Assembly: GCF_002154605.1 (NCBI RefSeq) | Contig: NZ_MUNE01000137.1 | Span: 1-37,715 of the forward strand | Source of the DNA: Streptomyces milbemycinicus | GTDB lineage: Bacteria; Actinomycetota; Actinomycetes; Streptomycetales; Streptomycetaceae | Length of the DNA stretch: 37,715 nucleotides | Direction: 5' to 3' | In this document: in pieces, positions 8,901-16,471 of the stretch | Position numbering within the stretch: position 1 is the stretch's first letter | How the letters are laid out: every line of letters starts with the position of its first letter | The notes under the pieces: generated by a model | Database searches by the model: none | What the model saw: the letters and a program-made list of their open reading frames with translations, nothing else | Told to the model about the DNA's origin: nothing | Position numbers and translations under genes: made by a program

Positions 8901-8923
8901 GACGGCGCGCGGCGGCGAAGTAG
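5906..8923 (+). CDS. uvrA: UvrABC nucleotide excision repair, damage-sensor subunit UvrA
   Basis: A 1005-residue UvrA, the ATPase dimer that finds bulky DNA lesions and loads UvrB. It has two ABC-type modules: Walker [10 protein letters not shown] (residues 32-40) and GVSGSGKST (about 645-653), and signature motifs [12 protein letters not shown] (about 491) and [12 protein letters not shown] (about 833). The C-terminal zinc finger CENC...CEVC (C744, C747, C767, C770) is complete. The first finger reads CPYD...CPEC (C257, C281, C284), lacking one Cys, which I recall as normal for actinomycete UvrA. The last ~47 residues form a Lys/Ala/Pro tail of PAK and AKK repeats resembling histone H1 tails. 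The GTG at 5906 gives the standard [16 protein letters not shown] start; GTG 5894 is an in-frame alternative. AAGAAAGG at 5887-5894 is the likely SD. Monocistronic, closed by a strong hairpin. Confidence 0.97.
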   Translation: MADRLIVRGAREHNLKNVSLDLPRDSLIVFTGLSGSGKSSLAFDTIFAEGQRRYVESLSSYARQFLGQMDKPDVDFIEGLSPAVSIDQKSTSRNPRSTVGTITEVYDYLRLLFARIGKPHCPECGRPISRQSPQAIVDKVLELSEGSRFQVLSPLVRERKGEFVDLFADLQTKGYSRARVDGTTIQLTDPPKLKKQEKHTIEVVIDRLTVKDSAKRRLTDSIETALGLSGGMVILDFVDLDEDDPQRERMFSEHLYCPYDDLSFEELEPRSFSFNSPFGACPECTGIGTRMEVDPELIIPDEEKSLDEGAIHPWSHGHTKDYFARLYGGLADALGFRTDIPWAGLPQRAKKALLYGHKTQIEVRYRNRYGRERAYVTSFEGAVPFVRRRYTEAESDSSRERFEGYMREVPCPTCEGTRLKPLILAVTVEGRSIAEVSAMSISECAEFLRDMKLSARDKTIAQRVLKEVNERLRFLVDVGLDYLSLNRAAGTLSGGEAQRIRLATQIGSGLVGVLYVLDEPSIGLHQRDNHRLIETLVRLRDLGNTLIVVEHDEDTIKTSDWVVDIGPGAGEHGGKVVHSGPLAELLANEESMTGQYLAGKKSIELPGMRRPMDPERQLTVHGARENNLQDIDVSFPLGVLTAVTGVSGSGKSTLVNDILYTHLARELNGARAVPGRHTRVAGDDLVDKVVHVDQSPIGRTPRSNPATYTGVFDHVRKLFAETMEAKVRGYLPGRFSFNVKGGRCENCSGDGTIKIEMNFLPDVYVPCEVCHGARYNRETLEVHYKGKSIAEVLDMPIEEGLDFFEAVPTIARHLRTLNEVGLGYVRLGQPAPTLSGGEAQRVKLASELQKRSTGRTVYVLDEPTTGLHFEDISKLIKVLSGLVDKGNTVIVIEHNLDVIKTADWVVDMGPEGGSGGGLVVAEGTPEEVASVPASHTGKFLREMLGDLVSDAVAPVGRKSVKKAPAKAPAKAPAKKAAAKKAVAKKTVATKAAAKTTVSGRRAAAK

Positions 8924-8944
8924 CGCGCGCCGGTGGTTACGTGC

Positions 8945-8982
8945 CGGAGCGTGCCGAGCCCCGCCGGGCCCGGCACGCTCCG
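8945..8982 (+). terminator. uvrA terminator hairpin
   Basis: CGGAGCGTGCCG (8945-8956) and CGGCACGCTCCG (8971-8982) form a perfect 12-bp stem with a 14-nt loop, 21 nt after the uvrA stop. It lies between uvrA and the convergent kinase gene and can act in both directions. Confidence 0.75.
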
Positions 8983-9080
8983 CGGCCCGCCGCAGGAGCG
9001 GCGGGGGTGCGCCTCGACGGTGCCCCCACAGCTCCTCGTAGCGCCTTGCGGGGCCGGGTGGGCCCGGGAGATGCCGGGGG

Positions 9081-10025
9081 TCAGAGCTCGGCCGCGTAGG
9101 GCGGCTGCGCGCCCGGCCGGGAGCAGGTGACGGCGGCGGCCCGCGCCGCGAAGCCGAGCACATCCCGCCAGGCCGCCTCGTCCAGCTTCGCCACCGCGTC
9201 CGCCGACAGCGCCTCATGCGCCGCCAGCCGGTGCAGCAGTGCGGCGTTCACCGTGTCGCCCGCCCCGATGGTGTCCACGACCTCGACCTGTGCACCGGGG
9301 ACGGCGCAGCCGCCCCCGTCCCGGGTGAGGACGCTGATGCCGTCCCGGCCGTGCGTGAGGACCACGGCCGCCGGGCCGGCCGCCAGCCACTCCCGGGCGG
9401 CCGCCGCCGGGTCCTGGGCGCCGGCCAGCCAGGCGGCGTCCTCCATCGACAGTTTGAGCAGCCCGACATGCGGCAGCCAGCCGCGGAACCGGGCCCGGTA
9501 GGCGTCGGCGTCGGGGATCAGACCGGTGCGGATGTTGGGGTCGAGCGTGGTGAAGACGCCCCGCGCCGCCTCGCGCCGCAGCAGCGCCTCGTACGCGCTC
9601 GCGCCCGGCTCCAGCACCAGCGAGCAGGTGCCGAAGGACAGCGCCGTGACCGAGTCGGGAAGGGTTGCGGGCAGCTCGAAGAGACGGTCCGCGGTGCCCT
9701 CGACGTAGAAGCCGTAGCCCGCCGATCCGTCGGGGGCTATCGAGGCCACCGCCAGCGTGGTCGGCTCCGCGCCGCGCTGCACCAGCGCGGTGTCCACGCC
9801 GTCCTCCTGCAACCCCGCCATCAGCGCCTCGCCGAAGCCGTCGGTCGAGATCCGGGAGCAGAAGGCGGTCGGTGAGCCCAGCCGGCCCAGCGCCACCGCC
9901 GTGTTGTACGGGCCGCCGCCGCGCCGCGGCAGCAGCGCCGGCAGGGCCGGGTCCGCCGCGGGGCCGGCCGTGGCCGGGCGGTCGGGCACCAGGTCGATCA
10001 GGGCTTCTCCGGCGACGACAATCAC
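9081..10025 (-). CDS. PfkB/ribokinase-family sugar kinase, probably fructokinase
   Basis: A 314-residue carbohydrate kinase of the PfkB family. Signatures are the glycine-rich sugar-binding loop GGGPYNTAVALGRLG (about residues 36-50), LDPNIR (about 162-167) and the ATP/anion-hole motif DTIGAGDT (251-258), with D257 as catalytic base. The sequence is closest to bacterial fructokinases, but ribose, tagatose or another ketose or nucleoside could be the substrate. The GTG at 10025 is chosen because GAGGAA lies 7 nt upstream (10033-10038); the GTG at 10040 has no ribosome-binding site. It lies 84 nt downstream of, and in the same direction as, a LacI-family repressor gene, so the two probably form one operon controlled by the double operator at 11191-11220. 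The gene ends opposite uvrA. Confidence 0.9.
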   Translation of the reverse strand: MIVVAGEALIDLVPDRPATAGPAADPALPALLPRRGGGPYNTAVALGRLGSPTAFCSRISTDGFGEALMAGLQEDGVDTALVQRGAEPTTLAVASIAPDGSAGYGFYVEGTADRLFELPATLPDSVTALSFGTCSLVLEPGASAYEALLRREAARGVFTTLDPNIRTGLIPDADAYRARFRGWLPHVGLLKLSMEDAAWLAGAQDPAAAAREWLAAGPAAVVLTHGRDGISVLTRDGGGCAVPGAQVEVVDTIGAGDTVNAALLHRLAAHEALSADAVAKLDEAAWRDVLGFAARAAAVTCSRPGAQPPYAAEL

Positions 10026-10109
10026 GAGGCGGTTCCTCACGTTGTGGGTGGATTGGGATCCCGGGGCCGGCTGCTGCTCGCCGGCTGGCGGACGGCCCCG
10101 CCGGGCGCT

Positions 10110-11117
10110 TCACTCCGCAGCCTCCTTGCAGCCGCACGAGGTGCGGTGCACAAAGGTGCAGGGCAGCCGGACGGTCTGCGGCGGCCGGGAGGGGTCCGCC
10201 AGCCGGTCGAGCAGCAGCCTGACCGCGGTGGCGCCGATCTGGCGGCTGGGCTGCGAGATCGCGGTGAGCCGGGGCGAGAACACATCGGCCCAGGAGAAGT
10301 CGTCGAAGCAGACCAGCGCGATGTCGTCCGGCACGCCGAGGCCCGCCTCGCGCAGGGCGCGCAGCGCGCCGATGGTCATCGCGTTGTTCGCGGTGACGAT
10401 CGCGGTGGGCGGCCGGGCGGCTGCCAGCAGCCGGTGGGTGGCGTCCCGCGCGCCATCCGCCTCGGAGTCGCCGTCGGCCAGCAGTTCGGGGTCGAACGGC
10501 AGCCCCCGCAGGCGCAGCCCGGCCCGGTAGCCGGCCGTCCGCTCGGCGGTGGTGCTCAGCCCCGGCGCGCCCGCGACCAGGCCGATGCGGGTGTGGCCGA
10601 GGTCGGCGAGGTGGCGGACGAGCTCTTCGACGTGGTGGGCGTTCTCCGCGCTCACCTGGTCGTGGGCGTCCGTGACCAGCCGGTCGAGGAAGACGGCGGG
10701 GACCTGGTGGCGGGTCAGATAGTCGAGCATCGCGCGGGGCTCGGCGGAGGCGGCGACGATCACTCCGTCCACCCGCCGCTCGTGGAGGAGCTGGACGGCC
10801 TTGCGCTCCTGCTCGGGGTCGTCGTGCGGATCGGCGATGAGCAGGCCGTAGCCGTGCTCCAGGGCGCCGGCCTCGACGCCTTGCAGGATCTCGGTGAAGT
10901 ACGGATTGCTGATCGCCGAGACCGCCAGGCCGATCGAGCGGGTGCGCGCGGTGACCAGGGAACGGGCGAGCGTGTTGTGGGTGTAGCCCAGGGCGTCGAT
11001 GGCGTCGAGCACGGCCTGTCGGGTGCCCGGGAGCACGGGACGGGTCTCGTTGAGCACATGCGACACCGTCGCCACGGACACGCCCGCGCGCCGGGCCACA
11101 TCAGCCATCGTCGCCAT
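10110..11117 (-). CDS. LacI-family transcriptional regulator
   Basis: A 335-residue LacI/GalR repressor. The N-terminal helix-turn-helix and hinge (ADVARRAGVSVATVSHVLNE, about residues 5-24) is canonical, and the following ~280 residues form the periplasmic-binding-protein-like sugar sensor with the usual IGLAVSAISNPYFTEILQGVE strand-helix. The C-terminus ends HRTSCGCKEAAE with two cysteines; cysteine-containing C-termini are common in this family. The ATG at 11117 is favoured by the GAGGGGA about 14 nt upstream; an ATG at 11108 is also possible. The downstream sugar kinase indicates a sugar or sugar-phosphate effector. Its probable operator lies 74 nt upstream of its own start, pointing to autoregulation. 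No transporter gene is adjacent, so the rest of the sugar pathway is elsewhere. Confidence 0.92.
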   Translation of the reverse strand: MATMADVARRAGVSVATVSHVLNETRPVLPGTRQAVLDAIDALGYTHNTLARSLVTARTRSIGLAVSAISNPYFTEILQGVEAGALEHGYGLLIADPHDDPEQERKAVQLLHERRVDGVIVAASAEPRAMLDYLTRHQVPAVFLDRLVTDAHDQVSAENAHHVEELVRHLADLGHTRIGLVAGAPGLSTTAERTAGYRAGLRLRGLPFDPELLADGDSEADGARDATHRLLAAARPPTAIVTANNAMTIGALRALREAGLGVPDDIALVCFDDFSWADVFSPRLTAISQPSRQIGATAVRLLLDRLADPSRPPQTVRLPCTFVHRTSCGCKEAAE

Positions 11118-11190
11118 CTGTGATTTCCCCTCACCGTCCGCCCGTCGCCCCGGAGCGGGTCGAGGCAGGAACGTACCGCATTCCAGGCGT

Positions 11191-11220
11191 CGCGTAAACG
11201 CTTACGCAAGCGTTTACGCG
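11191..11220. promoter_or_regulatory. Double LacI-type operator between lacI-kinase genes and uvrC
   Basis: CGCGTAAACGCTT (11191-11203) and AAGCGTTTACGCG (11208-11220) are perfect inverted 13-mers around a 4-nt centre. The palindrome can be read as two abutting 12-bp LacI sites, GTAAACGCTTAC (11194-11205) and GCAAGCGTTTAC (11206-11217, reverse complement GTAAACGCTTGC). Both have the central CG and are 11/12 identical when inverted. It lies 74 nt upstream of the LacI gene and 77 nt upstream of uvrC. Confidence 0.8.
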
Positions 11221-11296
11221 CACCCCGCGACATCCCGTGCGGCGCACCCGGCCCGACCGCTCCGGACTGTCACTCCCCGCCAGTAGGGTGGTGACC

Positions 11297-13336
11297 ATGG
11301 CCGACCCGAGCAGCTACCGCCCCAAGCCGGGACAGATCCCCGAGTCGCCGGGGGTCTACAAGTTCCGAGACGAGCACGGCCGGGTGATCTACGTAGGAAA
11401 GGCGAAGAGCCTGCGCCCGCGGCTCTCCTCCTACTTCCAGGACCTGGCGAATCTCCATCCGCGCACCCGCACCATGGTCACCACCGCCGCCTCCGTGGAG
11501 TGGACCGTGGTGAGCACGGAGGTCGAGGCGCTGCAGCTCGAGTACTCCTGGATCAAGGAGTTCGACCCCCGGTTCAACGTCAAGTACCGCGATGACAAGA
11601 GCTATCCGTCCCTCGCCGTCACGCTGAACGAGGAATTCCCCCGGGTCCAGGTCATGCGCGGCCCCAAGAAGAAGGGCGTGCGCTACTTCGGCCCGTACGG
11701 CCACGCCTGGGCCATCCGCGAGACCGTCGATCTGATGCTGCGGGTCTTCCCGGTGCGTACCTGCTCGGCCGGGGTGTTCAAGCGCTCGGCCCAGATCGGC
11801 CGCCCCTGTCTGCTCGGCTATATCGGCAAGTGTTCCGCCCCCTGTGTGGGCCGGGTGACCGCCGAGGAGCACCGGCGGCTGGCCGAGGAGTTCTGCGACT
11901 TCATGGCGGGGCGCACCGGCGCCTATCTGCGCCGTCTGGAGCAGCAGATGCAGGAGGCCGCCGAGGAGATGGAGTACGAGAAGGCGGCCCGGCTCCGCGA
12001 CGACATAGGGGCGCTCAAGCGCGCCATGGAGAAGAACGCGGTCGTGCTGGCCGACGCCACCGACGCCGACCTGATAGCGATCGCCGAGGACGAGCTGGAG
12101 GCCGCCGTCCAGATCTTCCATGTGCGCGGCGGCCGGGTCCGCGGCCAGCGCGGCTGGGTCACCGACAAGGTGGAGGCCGTGGATACGGCCGGGCTGGTCG
12201 AGCATGCGCTGCAGCAGCTGTACGGGGAGGAGAAGGGCGACGCGGTCCCCAAGGAGGTCCTGGTCCCCGCCCTGCCCGAGCTCGCCGAGCCGGTTGCCCA
12301 GTGGCTGAGCGACCGCCGCGGCTCCCGGGTCGATCTGCGCATCCCGCAGCGCGGCGACAAGAAGGACCTGATGGCGACCGTCGCGCGCAATGCGCAGCAG
12401 GCGCTGGCGCTGCACAAGACCAAGCGCGCCTCCGATCTGACCACGCGCTCGCGCGCCCTGGAGGAGATCGCGGAGGCCCTGGAGCTGGACTCCGCCCCGC
12501 TGCGCATCGAGTGCTTCGACATCTCGCATCTGCAGGGGGAGGACGTGGTGGCATCCATGGTGGTCTTCGAGGACGGTCTGGCGCGCAAGAGCGAGTACCG
12601 CCGCTTCCAGATCAAGAGCTTCGCGGGTCAGGACGACGTCCGTGCGATGCACGAGGTCGTCGGCCGCAGGTTCCGCCGCTATCTGCAGGAGAAGACGGAC
12701 ACCGGCGAGTGGGGCCCGGAGCCCGACGGCGAGACGGCCCAGGACGGGCCCCTTGAGGCGCCCGCCGGGCCCATCGACGAGAGCGGCAAACCGAAGCGTT
12801 TCGCCTACCCGCCGCAGCTCGTCGTCGTGGACGGCGGCCGGCCGCAGGTCGCCGCCGCCAAGCGGGCGCTGGACGAGCTCGGGATCGACGATGTGGCGGT
12901 CTGCGGCCTCGCCAAGCGGCTGGAGGAGGTCTGGCTGCCCGACGACGAGGACCCGGTGGTGCTGCCCCGCAGCAGCGAGGGGCTGTATCTGCTGCAGCGT
13001 GTGCGCGACGAGGCGCACCGCTTCGCCATCACCTATCAGCGCGGCAAGCGGGCCAAGTCGATGAAGGCCGGCGCGCTGGACACCGTGCCCGGGCTCGGTG
13101 AGAGCCGTCGGCAGGCGCTCCTGAAGCACTTCGGCTCGCTCAAGCGGCTGCGCGCCGCGACGGTCGAGCAGATATGCGAGGTGCCAGGGGTGGGCCGTAA
13201 GACGGCCGAGACGGTCGCGGCCGCCCTCGCCACGGCGGCCCCGGCCGCCCCGGCGGTGAACACCGCCACAGGAGAGATCATTGAGGATGAGGCCACAAGC
13301 GTGGCGTCATCAGCGACGCGGGGGACGGACAGATGA
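11297..13336 (+). CDS. uvrC: UvrABC excinuclease nuclease subunit UvrC
   Basis: A 679-residue UvrC, which makes the 3' and 5' incisions around a UvrB-bound lesion. Domains in order: GIY-YIG nuclease with PGVYKF and [18 protein letters not shown] (about residues 17-47); a Cys-rich segment [30 protein letters not shown] (about 155-184); UVR domain for UvrB contact (about 216-245); RNase H-like 5' nuclease starting [21 protein letters not shown] (about 403) and VVVDGGRPQ; and two helix-hairpin-helix motifs ([13 protein letters not shown] at about 596 and [13 protein letters not shown]). The ATG at 11297 follows AGGGTGG; in-frame GTGs at 11288 and 11291 are alternatives. The stop overlaps the next gene as ATGA, so uvrC leads a translationally coupled run with rapZ, yvcK and whiA, the conserved Gram-positive order. 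Confidence 0.97.
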   Translation: MADPSSYRPKPGQIPESPGVYKFRDEHGRVIYVGKAKSLRPRLSSYFQDLANLHPRTRTMVTTAASVEWTVVSTEVEALQLEYSWIKEFDPRFNVKYRDDKSYPSLAVTLNEEFPRVQVMRGPKKKGVRYFGPYGHAWAIRETVDLMLRVFPVRTCSAGVFKRSAQIGRPCLLGYIGKCSAPCVGRVTAEEHRRLAEEFCDFMAGRTGAYLRRLEQQMQEAAEEMEYEKAARLRDDIGALKRAMEKNAVVLADATDADLIAIAEDELEAAVQIFHVRGGRVRGQRGWVTDKVEAVDTAGLVEHALQQLYGEEKGDAVPKEVLVPALPELAEPVAQWLSDRRGSRVDLRIPQRGDKKDLMATVARNAQQALALHKTKRASDLTTRSRALEEIAEALELDSAPLRIECFDISHLQGEDVVASMVVFEDGLARKSEYRRFQIKSFAGQDDVRAMHEVVGRRFRRYLQEKTDTGEWGPEPDGETAQDGPLEAPAGPIDESGKPKRFAYPPQLVVVDGGRPQVAAAKRALDELGIDDVAVCGLAKRLEEVWLPDDEDPVVLPRSSEGLYLLQRVRDEAHRFAITYQRGKRAKSMKAGALDTVPGLGESRRQALLKHFGSLKRLRAATVEQICEVPGVGRKTAETVAAALATAAPAAPAVNTATGEIIEDEATSVASSATRGTDR

Positions 13337-14271
13337 ACGAGCATGAGAACCATGGAGACGGAGCGCAGGTGAATACGGGCACCCCCGGAGACGCCGCCGC
13401 AGAGGCGACGGCCATCCCCGAGCTGGTGATCATCTCCGGTATGTCGGGGGCGGGCCGCAGCACCGCCGCCAAGTGTCTGGAGGACCTCGGCTGGTTCGTG
13501 GTGGACAACCTGCCGCCCGCGCTGATCCCCACCATGGTGGACCTCGGCGCCCGCTCCCAGGGCAATGTGGCCCGTATCGCGGTGGTCGTCGATGTCCGCG
13601 GCCGTCGCTTCTTCGACAATCTGCGCGAGTCCCTGGCGGACCTGGCCGCCAAGAACGTCAAGCGCCGCGTCCTGTTCCTGGAGGCGTCCGACGAGGCCCT
13701 GGTGCGCCGCTTCGAGTCGGTGCGCCGCCCGCATCCGCTCCAGGGCGACGGCCGGATCGTGGACGGTATCGCGGCCGAGCGGGACCTGCTGCGCGAGCTG
13801 CGCGGCGACGCCGATCTGGTGATCGACACCTCCAGCCTCAATGTGCACGAGCTGCGCGCCAAGATGGACGCCCAGTTCGCCGGCGAGGAGGAGCCGGAGC
13901 TGCGCGCCACCGTCATGTCCTTCGGCTACAAGTACGGCCTGCCGGTCGACGCCGATCTGGTGGTGGACTGCCGCTTCCTGCCGAACCCGCACTGGGTCCC
14001 GGAGCTGCGCCCCTTCACCGGCCTCAACGAGGAGGTCGCCGGCTATGTCTTCAACCAGCCCGGTGCCAAGGAGTTCCTGGATCGCTACGCCGAGCTGCTG
14101 CAGCTGATCGCGGCCGGCTACCGCCGCGAGGGCAAGCGCTATGTGACCATCGCCGTCGGCTGCACGGGTGGCAAGCACCGCAGTGTCGCGATGTCCGAGC
14201 GGCTGGCCGCCCGGCTCGCCGCCGAGGGAGTCGAGACCGTCATCGTCCACCGTGACATGGGGCGCGAGTGA
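13333..14271 (+). CDS. rapZ: RapZ-type nucleotide-binding adaptor protein
   Basis: A 312-residue RapZ/YvcJ homologue. In E. coli RapZ binds GlmY/GlmZ small RNAs to set glmS levels; B. subtilis YvcJ hydrolyses GTP and affects competence. The actinobacterial role is unsettled. The N-terminal P-loop reads GMSGAGRST (residues 36-44), with Arg42 where Lys is usual; I believe this substitution is shared by Streptomyces homologues. The C-terminal domain has the family signature [19 protein letters not shown] (about 273-291), the putative phosphosugar/RNA-binding site. The first 28 residues are low-complexity and weakly conserved, and an internal start is possible. It overlaps uvrC by 4 nt (ATGA) and its stop overlaps yvcK by 4 nt (GTGA), so translation is probably coupled. 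Confidence 0.94.
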   Translation: MNEHENHGDGAQVNTGTPGDAAAEATAIPELVIISGMSGAGRSTAAKCLEDLGWFVVDNLPPALIPTMVDLGARSQGNVARIAVVVDVRGRRFFDNLRESLADLAAKNVKRRVLFLEASDEALVRRFESVRRPHPLQGDGRIVDGIAAERDLLRELRGDADLVIDTSSLNVHELRAKMDAQFAGEEEPELRATVMSFGYKYGLPVDADLVVDCRFLPNPHWVPELRPFTGLNEEVAGYVFNQPGAKEFLDRYAELLQLIAAGYRREGKRYVTIAVGCTGGKHRSVAMSERLAARLAAEGVETVIVHRDMGRE

Positions 14272-15287
14272 CGATCAGGACCAGACGGCTGCGGCGGCTG
14301 GTCGGATCCCGTACCAGCAGAGGAGCGCAGCCCAAGGTGGTCGCGCTCGGCGGCGGGATGGGGCTGTCCGCCTCGCTCGCCGCCCTGCGCCGGATCACCG
14401 GCGATCTGACCGCCGTCGTCACCGTCGCCGATGACGGGGGCTCCAGCGGGCGGCTGCGCGACGAGCTCGGTGTGCTGCCGCCCGGCGATCTGCGCAAGGC
14501 GCTGGCCGCGCTGTGCGGCGACGACGACTGGGGCCAGACCTGGGCCCGGGTCATCCAGCACCGCTTCGCCAGCGAGGGCGAGCTGCACGGCCACGCGGTC
14601 GGCAATCTCCTGATCGTCGCTCTCTGGGAGCAGCTGGGCGACCATGTCAAGGCCCTGGACCTGGTCGGCAAGCTGCTGGGCGCGCACGGCCGGGTGCTGC
14701 CCATGTCGGCGGTCCCGCTGGAGCTCCAGGCGTTCGTCCGCGGCCATGACCCGGACCTCCCGGACGAGATCACCACGGTGCGCGGGCAGGCCACCGTCGC
14801 GCTCACCCCCGGTGAGGTGCAGTCGGTCCATCTGGTGCCCAACGATCCGCCGGCCGTCCCCGAGGCCGTCGAGGCGGTCCTGGACGCCGACTGGGTGGTG
14901 CTGGGCCCCGGCTCCTGGTTCTCCTCCGTGATCCCGCATCTACTGGTCCCCGAACTGCTGGAAGCGCTCACCGACACCAAGGCCCGACGGGTCCTGTCGC
15001 TGAACCTGGCCCCCCAGCCCGGCGAAACCGACGGCTTCTCCCCGCAGCGTCATTTGGAGGTTTTGGCCCGACACGCCCCTAAACTCGCCTTCGACGTGGT
15101 GCTGGCCGACCAGGCCGCCGTCCCCGACCAGAGCAGTCTGTGCGACGCCGCGAAGCGGCTGGGCGGCACGGTCGAGCTGGCGCCGGTGGCCAGGCCCGAC
15201 GGCTCCCCGAAACACGACCCGGAGCTTTTGGCCGCCGCGTACGACCGTATTTTTCGGATGCATGGAAGGATCGGCCCATGGCGATGA
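14268..15287 (+). CDS. yvcK: YvcK/CofD-like gluconeogenesis factor
   Basis: A 339-residue member of the YvcK/MgfK/CuvA branch of the CofD-like fold, needed in B. subtilis for growth on gluconeogenic carbon sources and in mycobacteria and others for cell shape; it binds UDP-sugars. Signature blocks are [18 protein letters not shown] (about residues 24-41), [18 protein letters not shown] (about 51-68), [12 protein letters not shown] and [13 protein letters not shown]; the late block [18 protein letters not shown] follows the family. The GTG start at 14268 overlaps the rapZ stop, and the 3' end overlaps whiA by 10 nt. The first ~20 residues are Arg-rich. Its place between rapZ and whiA is conserved across Gram-positives, suggesting a shared link between carbon status, cell-wall precursors and development. 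Confidence 0.94.
   Translation: MTIRTRRLRRLVGSRTSRGAQPKVVALGGGMGLSASLAALRRITGDLTAVVTVADDGGSSGRLRDELGVLPPGDLRKALAALCGDDDWGQTWARVIQHRFASEGELHGHAVGNLLIVALWEQLGDHVKALDLVGKLLGAHGRVLPMSAVPLELQAFVRGHDPDLPDEITTVRGQATVALTPGEVQSVHLVPNDPPAVPEAVEAVLDADWVVLGPGSWFSSVIPHLLVPELLEALTDTKARRVLSLNLAPQPGETDGFSPQRHLEVLARHAPKLAFDVVLADQAAVPDQSSLCDAAKRLGGTVELAPVARPDGSPKHDPELLAAAYDRIFRMHGRIGPWR
15054..15085 (+). promoter_or_regulatory. Candidate internal whiA promoter with GACAC box
   Basis: Inside yvcK, TTGGAG (15054-15059) and TAAACT (15080-15085) could form a promoter ~190 nt upstream of whiA, though the 20-nt spacing is long. A GACAC pentamer, the WhiA recognition core, sits between them at 15070-15074. Streptomyces whiA is known to have a second, development-induced promoter within the preceding gene. 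The assignment is tentative because GACAC is short. Confidence 0.35.
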
Positions 15288-16267
15288 CGGCAGCGGTGAA
15301 GGACGAAATCTCCCGGCTCCCCGTCACCCGCACCTGCTGCCGGAAAGCAGAGGTCTCGGCGATCCTGCGGTTCGCGGGCGGGCTGCACCTGGTCAGCGGG
15401 CGCATCGTGATCGAGGCGGAGCTGGATACGGGCATCGCGGCCCGAAGAGTGCGCAAAGACATCCTGGAGATCTTCGGGCACTCCTCGGATCTGGTGGTGA
15501 TGGCCCCCGGCGGGCTGCGCCGCGGCAGCCGCTATGTGGTGCGGGTGGTGGCGGGCGGTGACCAGCTGGCCCGGCAGACCGGGCTGGTCGACGGCCGCGG
15601 CCGGCCGATCCGCGGGCTGCCGCCGCAGGTCGTCTCGGGTGCCACCTGTGACGCCGAGGCCGCCTGGCGCGGGGCCTTCCTCGCCCATGGCTCGCTCACC
15701 GAGCCCGGCCGCTCCTCCTCGCTCGAGGTGACCTGCCCCGGCCCCGAGGCCGCGCTCGCCCTGGTCGGCGCGGCGCGCCGGCTGCAGATCGCCGCCAAGG
15801 CGCGGGAGGTGCGCAGTGTTGACCGCGTTGTCGTCCGTGACGGTGATGCCATCGGCGCGCTGTTGACGCGGCTCGGCGCCCATGAGTCGGTGCTCGCGTG
15901 GGAGGAGCGCCGGATGCGCCGTGAGGTCCGCGCCACCGCCAACCGGCTCGCCAACTTCGACGACGCCAACCTGCGCCGCTCGGCCCGGGCCGCCGTCGCC
16001 GCCGGGGCCCGGGTGCAGCGCGCGCTGGAGATTCTGGCCGACGAGGTGCCCGAGCACCTGGCCGCGGCCGGCCGGCTGCGGATGGAGCACAAGCAGGCGT
16101 CCCTGGAGGAGTTGGGCGCGCTCGCCGACCCGCCGCTGACCAAGGACGCCGTCGCGGGCCGTATCCGCCGCCTGCTGGCCATGGCGGACAAGCGCGCCCA
16201 GGACCTCGGGATCCCCGGCACGGAGTCCAGCCTGACCGAGGAGATGGCCGAGGGCATGGTCGGCTGA
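15278..16267 (+). CDS. whiA: Sporulation transcription regulator WhiA
   Basis: A 329-residue WhiA, the length of the S. coelicolor protein. Members have an N-terminal LAGLIDADG homing-endonuclease-like fold without nuclease residues and a C-terminal helix-turn-helix that binds GACAC. With WhiB it switches aerial hyphae from growth to septation, activating ftsZ and repressing filP in Streptomyces. Visible conserved parts are [20 protein letters not shown] (about residues 20-39), the middle block [21 protein letters not shown], and the HTH region [25 protein letters not shown] near the end. The ATG at 15278 is supported by GGAAGGA at 15264-15270. The gene overlaps yvcK by 10 nt and is last in the uvrC run, closed by a strong terminator. 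Besides read-through it probably has its own promoter. Confidence 0.96.
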   Translation: MAMTAAVKDEISRLPVTRTCCRKAEVSAILRFAGGLHLVSGRIVIEAELDTGIAARRVRKDILEIFGHSSDLVVMAPGGLRRGSRYVVRVVAGGDQLARQTGLVDGRGRPIRGLPPQVVSGATCDAEAAWRGAFLAHGSLTEPGRSSSLEVTCPGPEAALALVGAARRLQIAAKAREVRSVDRVVVRDGDAIGALLTRLGAHESVLAWEERRMRREVRATANRLANFDDANLRRSARAAVAAGARVQRALEILADEVPEHLAAAGRLRMEHKQASLEELGALADPPLTKDAVAGRIRRLLAMADKRAQDLGIPGTESSLTEEMAEGMVG

Positions 16268-16321
16268 TCGCGCAGATCAGGCGGACCGACCGTACGGAAG
16301 GGCCGTACGACAGACATCCCG

Positions 16322-16353
16322 CCCCCGGCTTCCACTGCGAAGCCGGGGGTTTT
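16322..16353 (+). terminator. Rho-independent terminator after whiA
   Basis: CCCCCGGCTTC (16322-16332) and GAAGCCGGGGG (16339-16349) form an 11-bp stem with a 6-nt loop followed by four T residues, 55 nt beyond the whiA stop. Confidence 0.88.
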
Positions 16354-16393
16354 CGCTGCCCTTTTCGTGTCGTATGACGGTCTTGTGAAGGCA

Positions 16394-16399
16394 TTGACA
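16394..16399 (+). promoter_or_regulatory. Possible -35 element for the carboxypeptidase gene
   Basis: A consensus TTGACA stands alone in GC-rich DNA 73 nt upstream of the chosen start. No convincing -10 hexamer lies 16-19 nt downstream, so this is only a hint of a promoter. Confidence 0.3.
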
Positions 16400-16471
16400 T
16401 GATCATGGGGTGTGACAAGTCTTATGCGCCTGCGCACCGATGGGACAAGACCGATGCGACAAGGGGGGCTC

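Noticed and set aside
5885..9217. A 1110-codon open frame on the minus strand opposite uvrA
   Set aside because: It is the mirror of uvrA's codon bias; the translation is Arg/Leu/Gly/His-rich with no family motif, while the plus strand encodes a complete UvrA.
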